Source of the DNA: Chthoniobacterales bacterium
GTDB taxonomy: Bacteria > Verrucomicrobiota > Verrucomicrobiia > Chthoniobacterales > JAATET01
DNA length: 38,396 nt
Direction of reading: 5' to 3'
NCBI GenBank assembly: GCA_015655545.1
Contig: JAATET010000050.1
Location: 1-38,396, forward strand
Within the stretch, counting starts at the first letter, position 1. Each line of letters opens with the position of its first letter. This document shows positions 31,656 to 38,396 of this stretch, one piece after another. A program made the translations under genes and the position numbers. Under the pieces are notes generated by a model that saw only the letters and a list, made by a program, of their open reading frames with translations, was not told the origin of the DNA and ran no database searches.

Positions 31656-32901
31656 CCGCGAGTGCGGAAGGTGTGCACCCGCCACATTCATGGATTTTGG
31701 AGGGATGCAGGTCCATCAACTGCACGACAACCGAGGCTGCAAACCCCGGTAAAGCCATCATCGCCCCCAATCTTTCCGGGCCAAGATAACCAACAACATG
31801 TTCGAGAAGCGACTTGAGCAGAAACTCCGACAGTTTTTCGGGATGACACAATAGCCACCCCTCTACAGCCGCGGGGTTACCGATGGCTTGCACCAATCGA
31901 AGTTGAAGAGCCTCGGGCAAGTTTGGATTTTGCAGGCCATAATTCGCCGCAGCAATCTGCTCACTTTGGTCAGAGGAATTTACCCAGGACGCGATATCCG
32001 AATCCCTGGCGCCGGACCACGCACCCAGCACCGAAGGCGCTCTTCCGAACCTTTGCATGGAAACTGCGAGATAATCGTAGTGGCTAACCCCGAACGCAGG
32101 AGCTTCCACCAATTCGCGCAATGCCAGCTCGGCTCTCGGCCATCCCCTTTCCGCCAGCCGCACGATGGCGAGCGAACAGGCGTCCACGACGGAAGGTTGA
32201 GACCCTCTCAAGGAAACGAGCCGACGCATCCCGGCGATGGAAAGACGGTCACCGCGACTCGCATCGAACGATTCGATAAACGCCGCCGCTTCTTCGTCGG
32301 TGATATTCGGATTCGCCGCCGCGGCTTCGTGAAGGCTCGGTCCATGCACCGATTGGGTGTCTCTCTCATCCAGAACCTCTGCCAGTTCTTCTATTCTGAC
32401 CACTTGGTTTGAGAGAATATAGGGACAGAAATTTATGAATTCTCTGCGGCTAAGCGGTGGTAAATCCTCTCTCTCAACAATTCGGTCCGCTTGTGCGGCC
32501 CATGGATTCGAGCTGAAGAATCTCTCGTTTGCGATTTTGGCGATGCGGTTTAATCGCAGCTTCGTTAGTTCCTTCGCAGGAGTGTTGGCGATGCCGAGGA
32601 CATGGTGCGCATCCCCGTCGCGCTCCGCATACAGCGATTTGGTCTCGGCTAGGGTCCAATTTCGAACGAGGTAGCCAATTTCCAACGCGGTCCGTCGATT
32701 TTTCCGAGCCTTCAACAACTTCGCCCGGTTTTCATCGGGGAGAATGGCGGGTCTCTCGAAACAATACCCGGCGCGAACCGGATTGGAGAGCCAGCAAGCC
32801 TGGACAAGTGCATCCGTTGCCCATGAGGCAGAAACAGCGGTTCCGTTTCCGAAACCGCTTTTCTTCTGAAGGCAATCCGCAGCTAGGATGACGGACCTCA
32901 A
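31609..32901 (-). CDS. Hypothetical protein, helical-repeat-like
   Basis: 430 residues. The start is set at TTG 32901 because it overlaps the previous stop (TTGA) and has GGGAG about 8 nt upstream; the frame stays open to a TTG at 32937. The protein is cytoplasmic and almost wholly helical, with several degenerate 30-40-residue repeats of Ala/Leu-rich helices (ITDEEAAAFIESF, ACSLAIVRLAERGWPRAELALRELV, YGLQNPNLPEALQLRLVQAIGNPAAVEGWLLCHPEKLSEFLLKSLLEHVV), like leucine-rich-variant or HEAT-like proteins. No catalytic motif. Translationally coupled to the exported protein gene upstream. Confidence 0.65.
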   Translation of the reverse strand: MRSVILAADCLQKKSGFGNGTAVSASWATDALVQACWLSNPVRAGYCFERPAILPDENRAKLLKARKNRRTALEIGYLVRNWTLAETKSLYAERDGDAHHVLGIANTPAKELTKLRLNRIAKIANERFFSSNPWAAQADRIVEREDLPPLSRREFINFCPYILSNQVVRIEELAEVLDERDTQSVHGPSLHEAAAANPNITDEEAAAFIESFDASRGDRLSIAGMRRLVSLRGSQPSVVDACSLAIVRLAERGWPRAELALRELVEAPAFGVSHYDYLAVSMQRFGRAPSVLGAWSGARDSDIASWVNSSDQSEQIAAANYGLQNPNLPEALQLRLVQAIGNPAAVEGWLLCHPEKLSEFLLKSLLEHVVGYLGPERLGAMMALPGFAASVVVQLMDLHPSKIHECGGCTPSALAVMLAEREHVEEEIAQ

Positions 32902-34286
32902 TCGGCGCTCTCCCGCTTCACCTTGAAAGTCTGCCAACTGCTGTCCCCGCCTACACCGTGTGATCGCACTCGAACCTTATTCTTCCCGACGGTGAGTTTC
33001 GCTTTGAAAGAGAACGCCCCGCCTTTTACGGATGTCCGCTTCGCCTTCAACTTATTCACGGTGAACTCGACGCTTGTCGCATTGAGCGACCGTCCTCGCA
33101 CGACCAATACTGATTTGGTTGTGACCTTTGGCACTTTCCCAAACTCGATGGTGGGGGCCGGTGCTGGGGTCGGACTTGGCGTTGGGCTCGGTGGTGTTGG
33201 ACCCTCCGGGAGAACCGTATCGAGTGAAGCCACAAACATTGTGTCCCGACCTTGATACGTTCCTTCGCCCGCGAAAACACGTCCATCGGCGGAAACGGTT
33301 TCGACTTTTTTAAGAACCCAGCCAGTTAAGTCAATCGAAGGACTGAGCACTTCAACAAGACTCCGCGTCCCGGTGCCGGAAGTCCAAACCACTGGAGTTC
33401 GGACAGAGCCGAGCCAATTTTGCCCAATCGCCAAAGTGCAATCGGCGCTGGCGCCATAAAGATACATCGAGTCGCCGGTCGCCAGCGCGGGCAGTGCAGT
33501 TTTTACTCCGCTGACCCACCGCCAAGGTGTCTCCCTATCATTGGCGTCGTTGGTGAGCTGATTGCCGAGAACAACAGTTCCGTCCGAATTCACGGCGATT
33601 GAGCCCTCGTTATATACCCAATTGTCATCCGCGAAAGCCGTCCAAGGGAAAGCGGTTGTCCATTTTAGAGGCGGAAGCTGGTAGCTCGCCCAGCCGATGA
33701 TAATGCTGCCGCTCGCGTTAACGGCATGAAGGTTTGGTCCAACCGGGTCTTGAAATATTGGGTCAGCATACCTGCCCAAGTCTTCGTAGCCGTCCGCATG
33801 CGACCAACGAAACGGCTCGGATTTTACCGGGTCGTTGACGTACGCGGTCACCAGCAGCGTTGAACCGTCTCCGGAGAGACCATTCACGGCAAGATAGTCA
33901 TATCCGGCTGGGGGCAAAATCTTCTGAGGCGCCGTCGCCCCGGTTTTGATGAAAGCCCAATTCGTCAAATTGATTGAAGGGTCCACCGAGTCATCGGAAA
34001 CGCTTGGCGAGTAGCCAGCAATCACTTGGCCGCTCGCACTGATGGCTGTCGCCTGGACTGCCGAACCTGCTTCGAATGGAGGAATCGTCTGAAGCTCTCC
34101 GCCGTTCCAAAGGAAGGCGTGGGAGCCGGAATTTCCCGTGACGACAACGGCATCTCCGGACCTGCTGACCCCGGCGACATTCGTCTCGTCGTCGCTGGAA
34201 AGCGGATACAAAGCGCGAATCGACTGCGCGGTAACATTAGCGCTGAACACCCCGGCAATAAGCAGGGCGATGGTGGTGTTTTTCAT
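32898..34286 (-). CDS. Exported beta-propeller-like (HAF-repeat-type) protein with C-terminal Ig-like domain
   Basis: A signal peptide (MKNTTIALLIAGVFSANVTAQ) is followed by repeated units of the form 'G-d-G-t-v-v-v-G ... a-f-r-W', e.g. GDAVVVTGNSGSHAFLWNGG, GQVIAGYSP, GSIIIGWASYQ, GTVVLGNQL, GRVFAGEGTYQG. These are typical of HAF-repeat propellers. Residues of about 365-385 are a Pro-rich linker (TPPSPTPSPTPAPAPT), and the last 75 residues form a domain similar to that ending the cyclophilin at 4212-5393. Probably secreted or surface-bound. First gene of a two-gene unit with the helical-repeat protein, divergent from the XRE gene. Confidence 0.75.
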   Translation of the reverse strand: MKNTTIALLIAGVFSANVTAQSIRALYPLSSDDETNVAGVSRSGDAVVVTGNSGSHAFLWNGGELQTIPPFEAGSAVQATAISASGQVIAGYSPSVSDDSVDPSINLTNWAFIKTGATAPQKILPPAGYDYLAVNGLSGDGSTLLVTAYVNDPVKSEPFRWSHADGYEDLGRYADPIFQDPVGPNLHAVNASGSIIIGWASYQLPPLKWTTAFPWTAFADDNWVYNEGSIAVNSDGTVVLGNQLTNDANDRETPWRWVSGVKTALPALATGDSMYLYGASADCTLAIGQNWLGSVRTPVVWTSGTGTRSLVEVLSPSIDLTGWVLKKVETVSADGRVFAGEGTYQGRDTMFVASLDTVLPEGPTPPSPTPSPTPAPAPTIEFGKVPKVTTKSVLVVRGRSLNATSVEFTVNKLKAKRTSVKGGAFSFKAKLTVGKNKVRVRSHGVGGDSSWQTFKVKRESAD

Positions 34287-34428
34287 AGGTTGGTCCCATT
34301 GATGCGTCCTCCCGCCCCGACTTCGGCGCTGGATGGTGGTAGACGGCAGCTCTGGGCGAATAGGTGTTGATAGGGAGCTGTGACGAATGCCGAGCGCTCC
34401 GGGCTCGTCTGTTAATCAGATGCCTGTC

Positions 34429-34480
34429 TATTCTCTAAAAAGAACGTCTACGTCAAGTACAGTATTCTCCAGAAAGAATG
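34429..34480. promoter_or_regulatory. Two palindromic operator-like sites before the XRE gene
   Basis: ATTCT-CTAAAA-AGAAC (34430-34445) and ATTCT-CCAGAA-AGAAT (34464-34479), with centres 34 bp apart (about three helical turns). Located 22-72 nt before the XRE start, in the divergent gap (34287-34501). They probably serve autoregulation. A third similar site lies before the transposase at 30269. TATTCT could alternatively be a -10 element. Confidence 0.5.
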
Positions 34481-34501
34481 GTATTTATCTCACCTTGAGG
34501 C

Positions 34502-34735
34502 GTGGCTCAACGAGTTCCGTCACCTCTCGACAAAGACCTGGCCTTGTTCCTGAAGACAATCATGCGGGAGCAAGGGTGGAGCTATCAGAGACTTGCCGAT
34601 GAGACTAAAATCGCGGTTTCAATGCTGCACGGCATCGTCGCAGGCGAGAAATGCTCCTCACTGCCGATGGTCTGGCGCATCGCCAAGAGCCTGAAGGTTA
34701 CTTTGAAGGACATCTTCCCAAACCACCTCGGCTGA
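34502..34735 (+). CDS. XRE-family helix-turn-helix regulator
   Basis: 77 residues from GTG 34502, the first start after an in-frame stop. Almost entirely one Cro/CI-type HTH: MREQGWSYQRLADETKIAVSMLHGIVAGEKCSSLPMVWRIAKSLKVTLKDIF. This is the size of a minimal DNA-binding repressor, with no second domain. It is likely to bind the pair of ATTCT-N6-AGAAY sites just upstream. Because a similar sequence sits in front of the transposase at 30297, it may also control that gene (inference). Confidence 0.8.
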   Translation: MAQRVPSPLDKDLALFLKTIMREQGWSYQRLADETKIAVSMLHGIVAGEKCSSLPMVWRIAKSLKVTLKDIFPNHLG

Positions 34736-34742
34736 CCTTTTT

Positions 34743-34784
34743 AAAAAAATGTAGGCCGCCGCGACGAATGCCACGACGGCCTAC
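34743..34784 (-). terminator. Rho-independent terminator of the metal ATPase gene
   Basis: On the minus strand, the stem GTAGGCCG / CGGCCTAC with an 18-nt loop (containing further pairing) is followed by ATTTTTTTAA. It lies about 50 nt after the ATPase stop. The convergent XRE gene ends a few bases away, and the A-rich side could serve it weakly. Confidence 0.8.
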
Positions 34785-34836
34785 TGTTCCCCCCGGAACA
34801 AATTGAATTTAGCGCAGTTGCCGTGCCAGTCGAAGA

Positions 34837-37086
34837 CTAATTGCGCAATAACCGCAGGGCGTTCGCGACTACCAGCAATGTTGCTCCGGTGTCAGCGAGC
34901 ACAGCAAGCCACAGACTCGTGTAGCCCAGCAAGGCCAAGACCAGGAAAATCGCCTTAATGCCCAGCGCGAAGGCGATGTTGAAGTGAATGACACCCAGTG
35001 TTCGTTTTCCGAGCTGGATGGCTTCCGACACCATCATCAAGTCATCACGCATGAGGGCCACATCCGCGGTTTCAATGGCCGTATCCGTTCCTGCGGCTCC
35101 CATGGCGAAACCGATGTCCGCGGCAGCAAGAGCTGGAGCGTCGTTCACCCCGTCACCAATCATGCCGACGCTCCCAAACTCGGCGGCCAGCTTTTTGACT
35201 TCCTTGATTTTGTCCTCGGGCAAGAGGTCGCCTTGGGCCGAATCAATGCCAGCTTGTTTGGCGATGGCATTGGCGGTGCGGGTATTGTCGCCCGACAGCA
35301 TCACGATTTTCACGATGCCTGCTTCGTGAATGCGTTTGATAGCCTCCGCCGCGTTCGCGCGAATCGCATCACCCACCGCCAATATGCCAAGGACCTCGCC
35401 TGCGCAGTCGGCATGCGGTCGGTGGCCGACGATCACCACAGATTTCGCTTCAGCCTCGATTTCTGCTAATTGCGCTTCGAGCCGGTCTGAGCAAACGCCG
35501 AGTTCATGGGCGAAGCGGTGGTTCCCGACGAAGTAGGCATGACCTCCAATTGTGGCCTCCGCCCCGCGGCCCGTCTGGGCGCGGTAGTTTTCCGCGGACT
35601 CGAACTTCACGTTCGATGACTCGGCATATTGAACGACCGCTTGAGCCAGCGGATGCGTGGAATGGGTATCGATGGCCGCGGCGATGCGGACGATTTCCTC
35701 TTTCGAGGTATCGGCGAACTGAATTACGTCCAAGACCCGGGGCTTTCCCTCTGTAATGGTGCCGGTCTTATCGACCGCTAGAGCCCTCAGTTTTCCGAGT
35801 GCCTCCAAATAGGCGCCGCCTTTGATGAGCACGCCGCGGCGGGCCATGGCCGTGAGCCCGGATACGATGCTGACCGGAGTTGAGATGACGAGCGCGCACG
35901 GGCAAGCGATGACGAGCAGGACGAGCGCTTTGTAAATCCAATCCATCCAAACTCCGTGAAAGAGGAGCGGAGGAACGAGACCGACCGCGAGGGCCAGAAT
36001 CATCACGCCCGGTGTGTAGTAACGGGCGAAGACATCCACGAAGCGCTGGGCCGGAGCCTTCTGCCCCTGTGCCTCTTCGACCATCTTGATGATGCGCGAA
36101 AGCGTCGTGTCGCCCGCGGCACGAGTCGTTTGAATTTCGAGCGAGCCTTCGCCGTTGATGGTTCCGGCATACACCGGGTCGCCTGACTTCTTTTCGACCG
36201 GCATCGATTCGCCGGTAATCGGAGCTTGGTTGATGGAGGACGCGCCAGAGCTGACCGTTCCATCGAGCGGCACCTTCTGCCCCGACTTCACGAGAATCGT
36301 TTCTCCGACCGCAACTTCGTTGGCCGCGACCTCCGATACCGTTCCGTTCCGTTTTACGAGCGCGGTGTCGGGAGCCAACTGCATCAACGCGGCGACGGCA
36401 CGACGAGCACGGCCCACGCTCCACGATTCGAGCAACTCGGAAAGTGCGAAGAGGAAAACAACCGCGGCTCCCTCGGCATGCTGCCCAATGACCACGGCAC
36501 CCGCGACAGCCACGGTCATCAGCACATTCATATCGAGGGCGAACGTGCGGAGTGACCGAAGAGCTTTTGGAAGAACGAGGTATGCCCCTGCAAGAATCGC
36601 GACCGAGAAGGCGGCGTCTGGTTCCCACGAGTTTTTGAATCCGACCCATTGGAGAAGGATTCCGAGACCGGTAGCGAGGCCCGAAATAGCGACGAGCCAG
36701 GTGCGCAGTGGAAGGCCGCCGCCCTCGGCCTGTCCTTCCTCTTTGACCGTTACACCGCTAGAAACGATGGCCCGCTTAATGGCGTCCCGTTCGACTCCTC
36801 CTTCGTGGAAGACAGTAACCGTCGAAGACATGAGGTTCGCCTGCACGCCGACCACCCCGGCCACAGGTTTCAACGCTCGCTCGATGGCTGCGACCTCCTC
36901 CGAGCAATCCATTCCGCCGACCGTGAACGTCTCTTGAGCCGCACCTTTGGGCGGTGGCGCTTGAGCTACCGCGGGCTCGTCGTGGTCGTGGTCGCAGCAG
37001 CCATGTTTGTGCGCGGGCTCGGCCTTGTGGTCATGAGCGCCATGGTCATGGCCTTCGTGGGAATGTTCGTCGTGACTGTGGCTCAT
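34837..37086 (-). CDS. Zn2+/Cd2+/Pb2+-translocating P-type ATPase
   Basis: A P1B-type ATPase of 749 residues exporting divalent soft metals from the cytoplasm. A His-rich N-terminal tail (first 35 residues, with HSHDEHSHEGHDHGAHDHK and CCDHDHD) precedes one HMA domain with the metal motif GGMDCSEEV, the DCxxE variant seen in zinc-type pumps instead of CxxC. The membrane metal site CPC is in VIACPCALVISTPVSIVSG. Catalytic motifs are DKTGTITEGKP, THSTHPLAQAV (HP locus) and MIGDGVNDAPALAAADIG. The DxG of the last helix (LAVLADTGATLLVVANALRLL) marks the Zn/Cd/Pb group. Divergent from cadR with a MerR-type promoter between, so metal induction is expected. Confidence 0.95.
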   Translation of the reverse strand: MSHSHDEHSHEGHDHGAHDHKAEPAHKHGCCDHDHDEPAVAQAPPPKGAAQETFTVGGMDCSEEVAAIERALKPVAGVVGVQANLMSSTVTVFHEGGVERDAIKRAIVSSGVTVKEEGQAEGGGLPLRTWLVAISGLATGLGILLQWVGFKNSWEPDAAFSVAILAGAYLVLPKALRSLRTFALDMNVLMTVAVAGAVVIGQHAEGAAVVFLFALSELLESWSVGRARRAVAALMQLAPDTALVKRNGTVSEVAANEVAVGETILVKSGQKVPLDGTVSSGASSINQAPITGESMPVEKKSGDPVYAGTINGEGSLEIQTTRAAGDTTLSRIIKMVEEAQGQKAPAQRFVDVFARYYTPGVMILALAVGLVPPLLFHGVWMDWIYKALVLLVIACPCALVISTPVSIVSGLTAMARRGVLIKGGAYLEALGKLRALAVDKTGTITEGKPRVLDVIQFADTSKEEIVRIAAAIDTHSTHPLAQAVVQYAESSNVKFESAENYRAQTGRGAEATIGGHAYFVGNHRFAHELGVCSDRLEAQLAEIEAEAKSVVIVGHRPHADCAGEVLGILAVGDAIRANAAEAIKRIHEAGIVKIVMLSGDNTRTANAIAKQAGIDSAQGDLLPEDKIKEVKKLAAEFGSVGMIGDGVNDAPALAAADIGFAMGAAGTDTAIETADVALMRDDLMMVSEAIQLGKRTLGVIHFNIAFALGIKAIFLVLALLGYTSLWLAVLADTGATLLVVANALRLLRN

Positions 37087-37102
37087 AATTTTTCAAGCAA
37101 AC

Positions 37103-37123
37103 ACCCTGAAGTGGCTTTAGGGT
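37103..37123. promoter_or_regulatory. MerR/CadR-type operator in the ATPase promoter
   Basis: The dyad ACCCT-N11-AGGGT with centre GTGGCT is the standard CadR/PbrR/ZntR layout. Read on the minus strand it begins within a -35 (TTGACC, 37121-37126) and fills the long spacer to the -10, the arrangement that lets MerR proteins twist the promoter open. It lies 17 nt before both gene starts. Confidence 0.9.
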
Positions 37124-37139
37124 CAAACAAAGATACCCG

Positions 37140-37565
37140 ATGAAGATTGGAGAACTCGCAAAAACGGCAAAATGTTCGGTGGAGACGATTCGCTTCTACG
37201 AAGTGGAAGGGCTTCTTCCGAAGGCGGGCCGCGGTGCCAACAACTACCGCGTTTACAATGCCGGGCACGAAGAACGGCTTCGATTCATTCGAAATTGTCG
37301 GGCGCTCGACATGTCCCACGAGGAAGTTCGAATCCTTCTTTCGGAAATGGACGGCGAAGCCACTGACTGTGGACCGATCAATGCTGTGCTCGACCAACAC
37401 ATCGAGCACGTTGCCGCGCGCATCCGTGAGTTGCAGGGCCTGAAGTCGCAGCTCACGACTCTGCGGAGCCAATGCCACAGCCGAACCAAGGTTGGCGACT
37501 GTCGCATTGTGAAAGGAATCTCCACGATGCGGGGGGCTAGGAAATCGTCTGTGACGCATCTTTGA
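37140..37565 (+). CDS. cadR: MerR-family Cd/Pb(/Zn)-responsive regulator (CadR/PbrR type)
   Basis: 141 residues. The winged HTH MKIGELAKTAKCSVETIRFYEVEGLLP is followed by a long dimerisation helix. The metal-binding cysteines are Cys77 (in TDCGPINAVLDQHIEHV), Cys112 (LRSQC) and Cys121 (GDCRIVKGI), matching the CadR/PbrR pattern of Cys77, Cys112 and about 119. It should repress and, with metal, activate the divergent ATPase promoter through the dyad at 37103-37123. Its 3' end overlaps that of the convergent Fur-family gene by 29 nt. The symbol is by similarity; Pb versus Cd preference cannot be read from sequence. Confidence 0.92.
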   Translation: MKIGELAKTAKCSVETIRFYEVEGLLPKAGRGANNYRVYNAGHEERLRFIRNCRALDMSHEEVRILLSEMDGEATDCGPINAVLDQHIEHVAARIRELQGLKSQLTTLRSQCHSRTKVGDCRIVKGISTMRGARKSSVTHL

Positions 37566-38004
37566 CCGCCTTTCGATAACTTGGAGGGGTGGCATTTGGT
37601 TTAGTCCCGGCACATGAGCCGCGGGCGTGGAGTCGCGGGCACCGGACCTTCCGATGAATGGTTGTTTGAACGTCACTGATTTCGGTCAGCCCCATTTCCA
37701 TTCGAACGCTCTTCGCGTCGGGAAACTCGATTTTTCCGCAGTCGGCACATTCGATGACGCAGACCAAAGGCTCGTCGCTGCGAACACAGACGCGTCGGTT
37801 GCTCGGGAGCCAAAACTCCCGAATCAACTCCTCCTGCGTCAGCTCGGTCAGCATGCGGTAGATGGTCGCGCGCGAGGCACGCGACCGCATTGTCGCCATC
37901 CGTTCACATACGTCCTGCGCAGTGAACGGCCCGGTCATCTCTTTCACGGCTTCGATGACCAGCCGCTTCTGCGAGGTCAGAATCTTTTGCCCGGTGTTTG
38001 CCAT
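37537..38004 (-). CDS. Fur-family regulator, divergent metal-binding region
   Basis: 155 residues with the Fur winged-helix N-terminus (ILTSQKRLVIEAVKEMTGPFTAQDVCERMATM and ASRATIYRMLTELTQEELIREF) and the structural zinc Cys pair in CVIECADCGKIEFPD. It lacks the usual His cluster (H-x-H-H) just before that pair, and the C-terminal second Cys pair is replaced by widely spaced cysteines (VRCPRLHARGSC). Its sensing metal may therefore differ from standard Fur or Zur. It starts 2 nt after the stop of the RND pump gene, so the two form an operon. The His-less sensor region and extended tail are the odd features. Confidence 0.82.
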   Translation of the reverse strand: MANTGQKILTSQKRLVIEAVKEMTGPFTAQDVCERMATMRSRASRATIYRMLTELTQEELIREFWLPSNRRVCVRSDEPLVCVIECADCGKIEFPDAKSVRMEMGLTEISDVQTTIHRKVRCPRLHARGSCAGTKPNATPPSYRKAVKDASQTIS

Positions 38005-38006
38005 CG

Positions 38007-38396
<390 letters not shown>

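Noticed and set aside
27310-34800. CRISPR array, cas genes or a guide RNA accompanying the Tn7-like genes
   Set aside because: No regularly spaced identical repeats and no Cas-like protein occur, so a CRISPR-associated transposon is not supported.

Overview
The window is chromosomal DNA from a high-GC bacterium, most likely a member of the Verrucomicrobiota. This rests on gene style: a Planctomycetes/Verrucomicrobia-type 'PSCyt1' haem domain, secreted proteins ending in Pro-rich linker plus Ig-like domains, a GH105-DUF4861 fusion, and Thr/Lys genes in the order hom-thrC-lysC. The phylum call is an inference. About 27.3 kb of ordinary high-GC chromosome is followed, directly after a tRNA-Ser(GGA) gene, by about 7 kb of lower-GC accessory DNA and then a heavy-metal resistance block that runs off the right edge.

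Region by region: 1-1403 is the start of an IMP dehydrogenase gene (minus strand, C-terminus outside the window). 1.5-13.1 kb holds housekeeping and assorted genes: glutathionyl-hydroquinone reductase, a GT39-like membrane glycosyltransferase, a secreted cyclophilin, an MFS exporter, a secreted EEP-family phosphodiesterase, a lipoprotein, a flavin-reductase-like protein, lepA, a membrane protein and a nucleosidase-like protein. 13.2-19.5 kb is a uronate/pectin catabolic locus: a divergent IclR (KdgR-like) regulator, then kduI, kduD, eda, kdgK and a secreted GH105-DUF4861 enzyme. Together these would take unsaturated galacturonides to pyruvate and glyceraldehyde-3-phosphate. A GH1 lipoprotein, a small exported cytochrome-domain protein and an exported unknown follow. 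22.4-27.2 kb carries a methyltransferase preceded by what looks like a complete ribosome-mediated attenuator (valine-rich leader peptide, antiterminator, terminator), then hom, thrC and lysC.

The accessory region (27.3-34.8 kb) has remnants of a Tn7/Tn5053-like transposon: an ATPase with a degenerate Walker A, and a transposase cut off at the same junction that also removes the N-terminus of a DUF5677-like gene. Beyond it lie an unknown gene, a second intact DD35E transposase, a translationally coupled pair of unknown genes (one secreted) and an XRE regulator. Similar operator-like sequences lie in front of both the intact transposase and the XRE gene. The metal block has a Zn/Cd/Pb P-type ATPase divergent from a CadR/PbrR-type MerR regulator with a textbook operator, then a Fur-family regulator downstream of a CzcA/CusA-type RND pump.

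The most interesting signals are the attenuator in front of a methyltransferase, the double truncation in the mobile remnant, the shared operator-like sites, an IMPDH lacking a normally conserved Asp, and the inverted palindromes of the pectin regulator.
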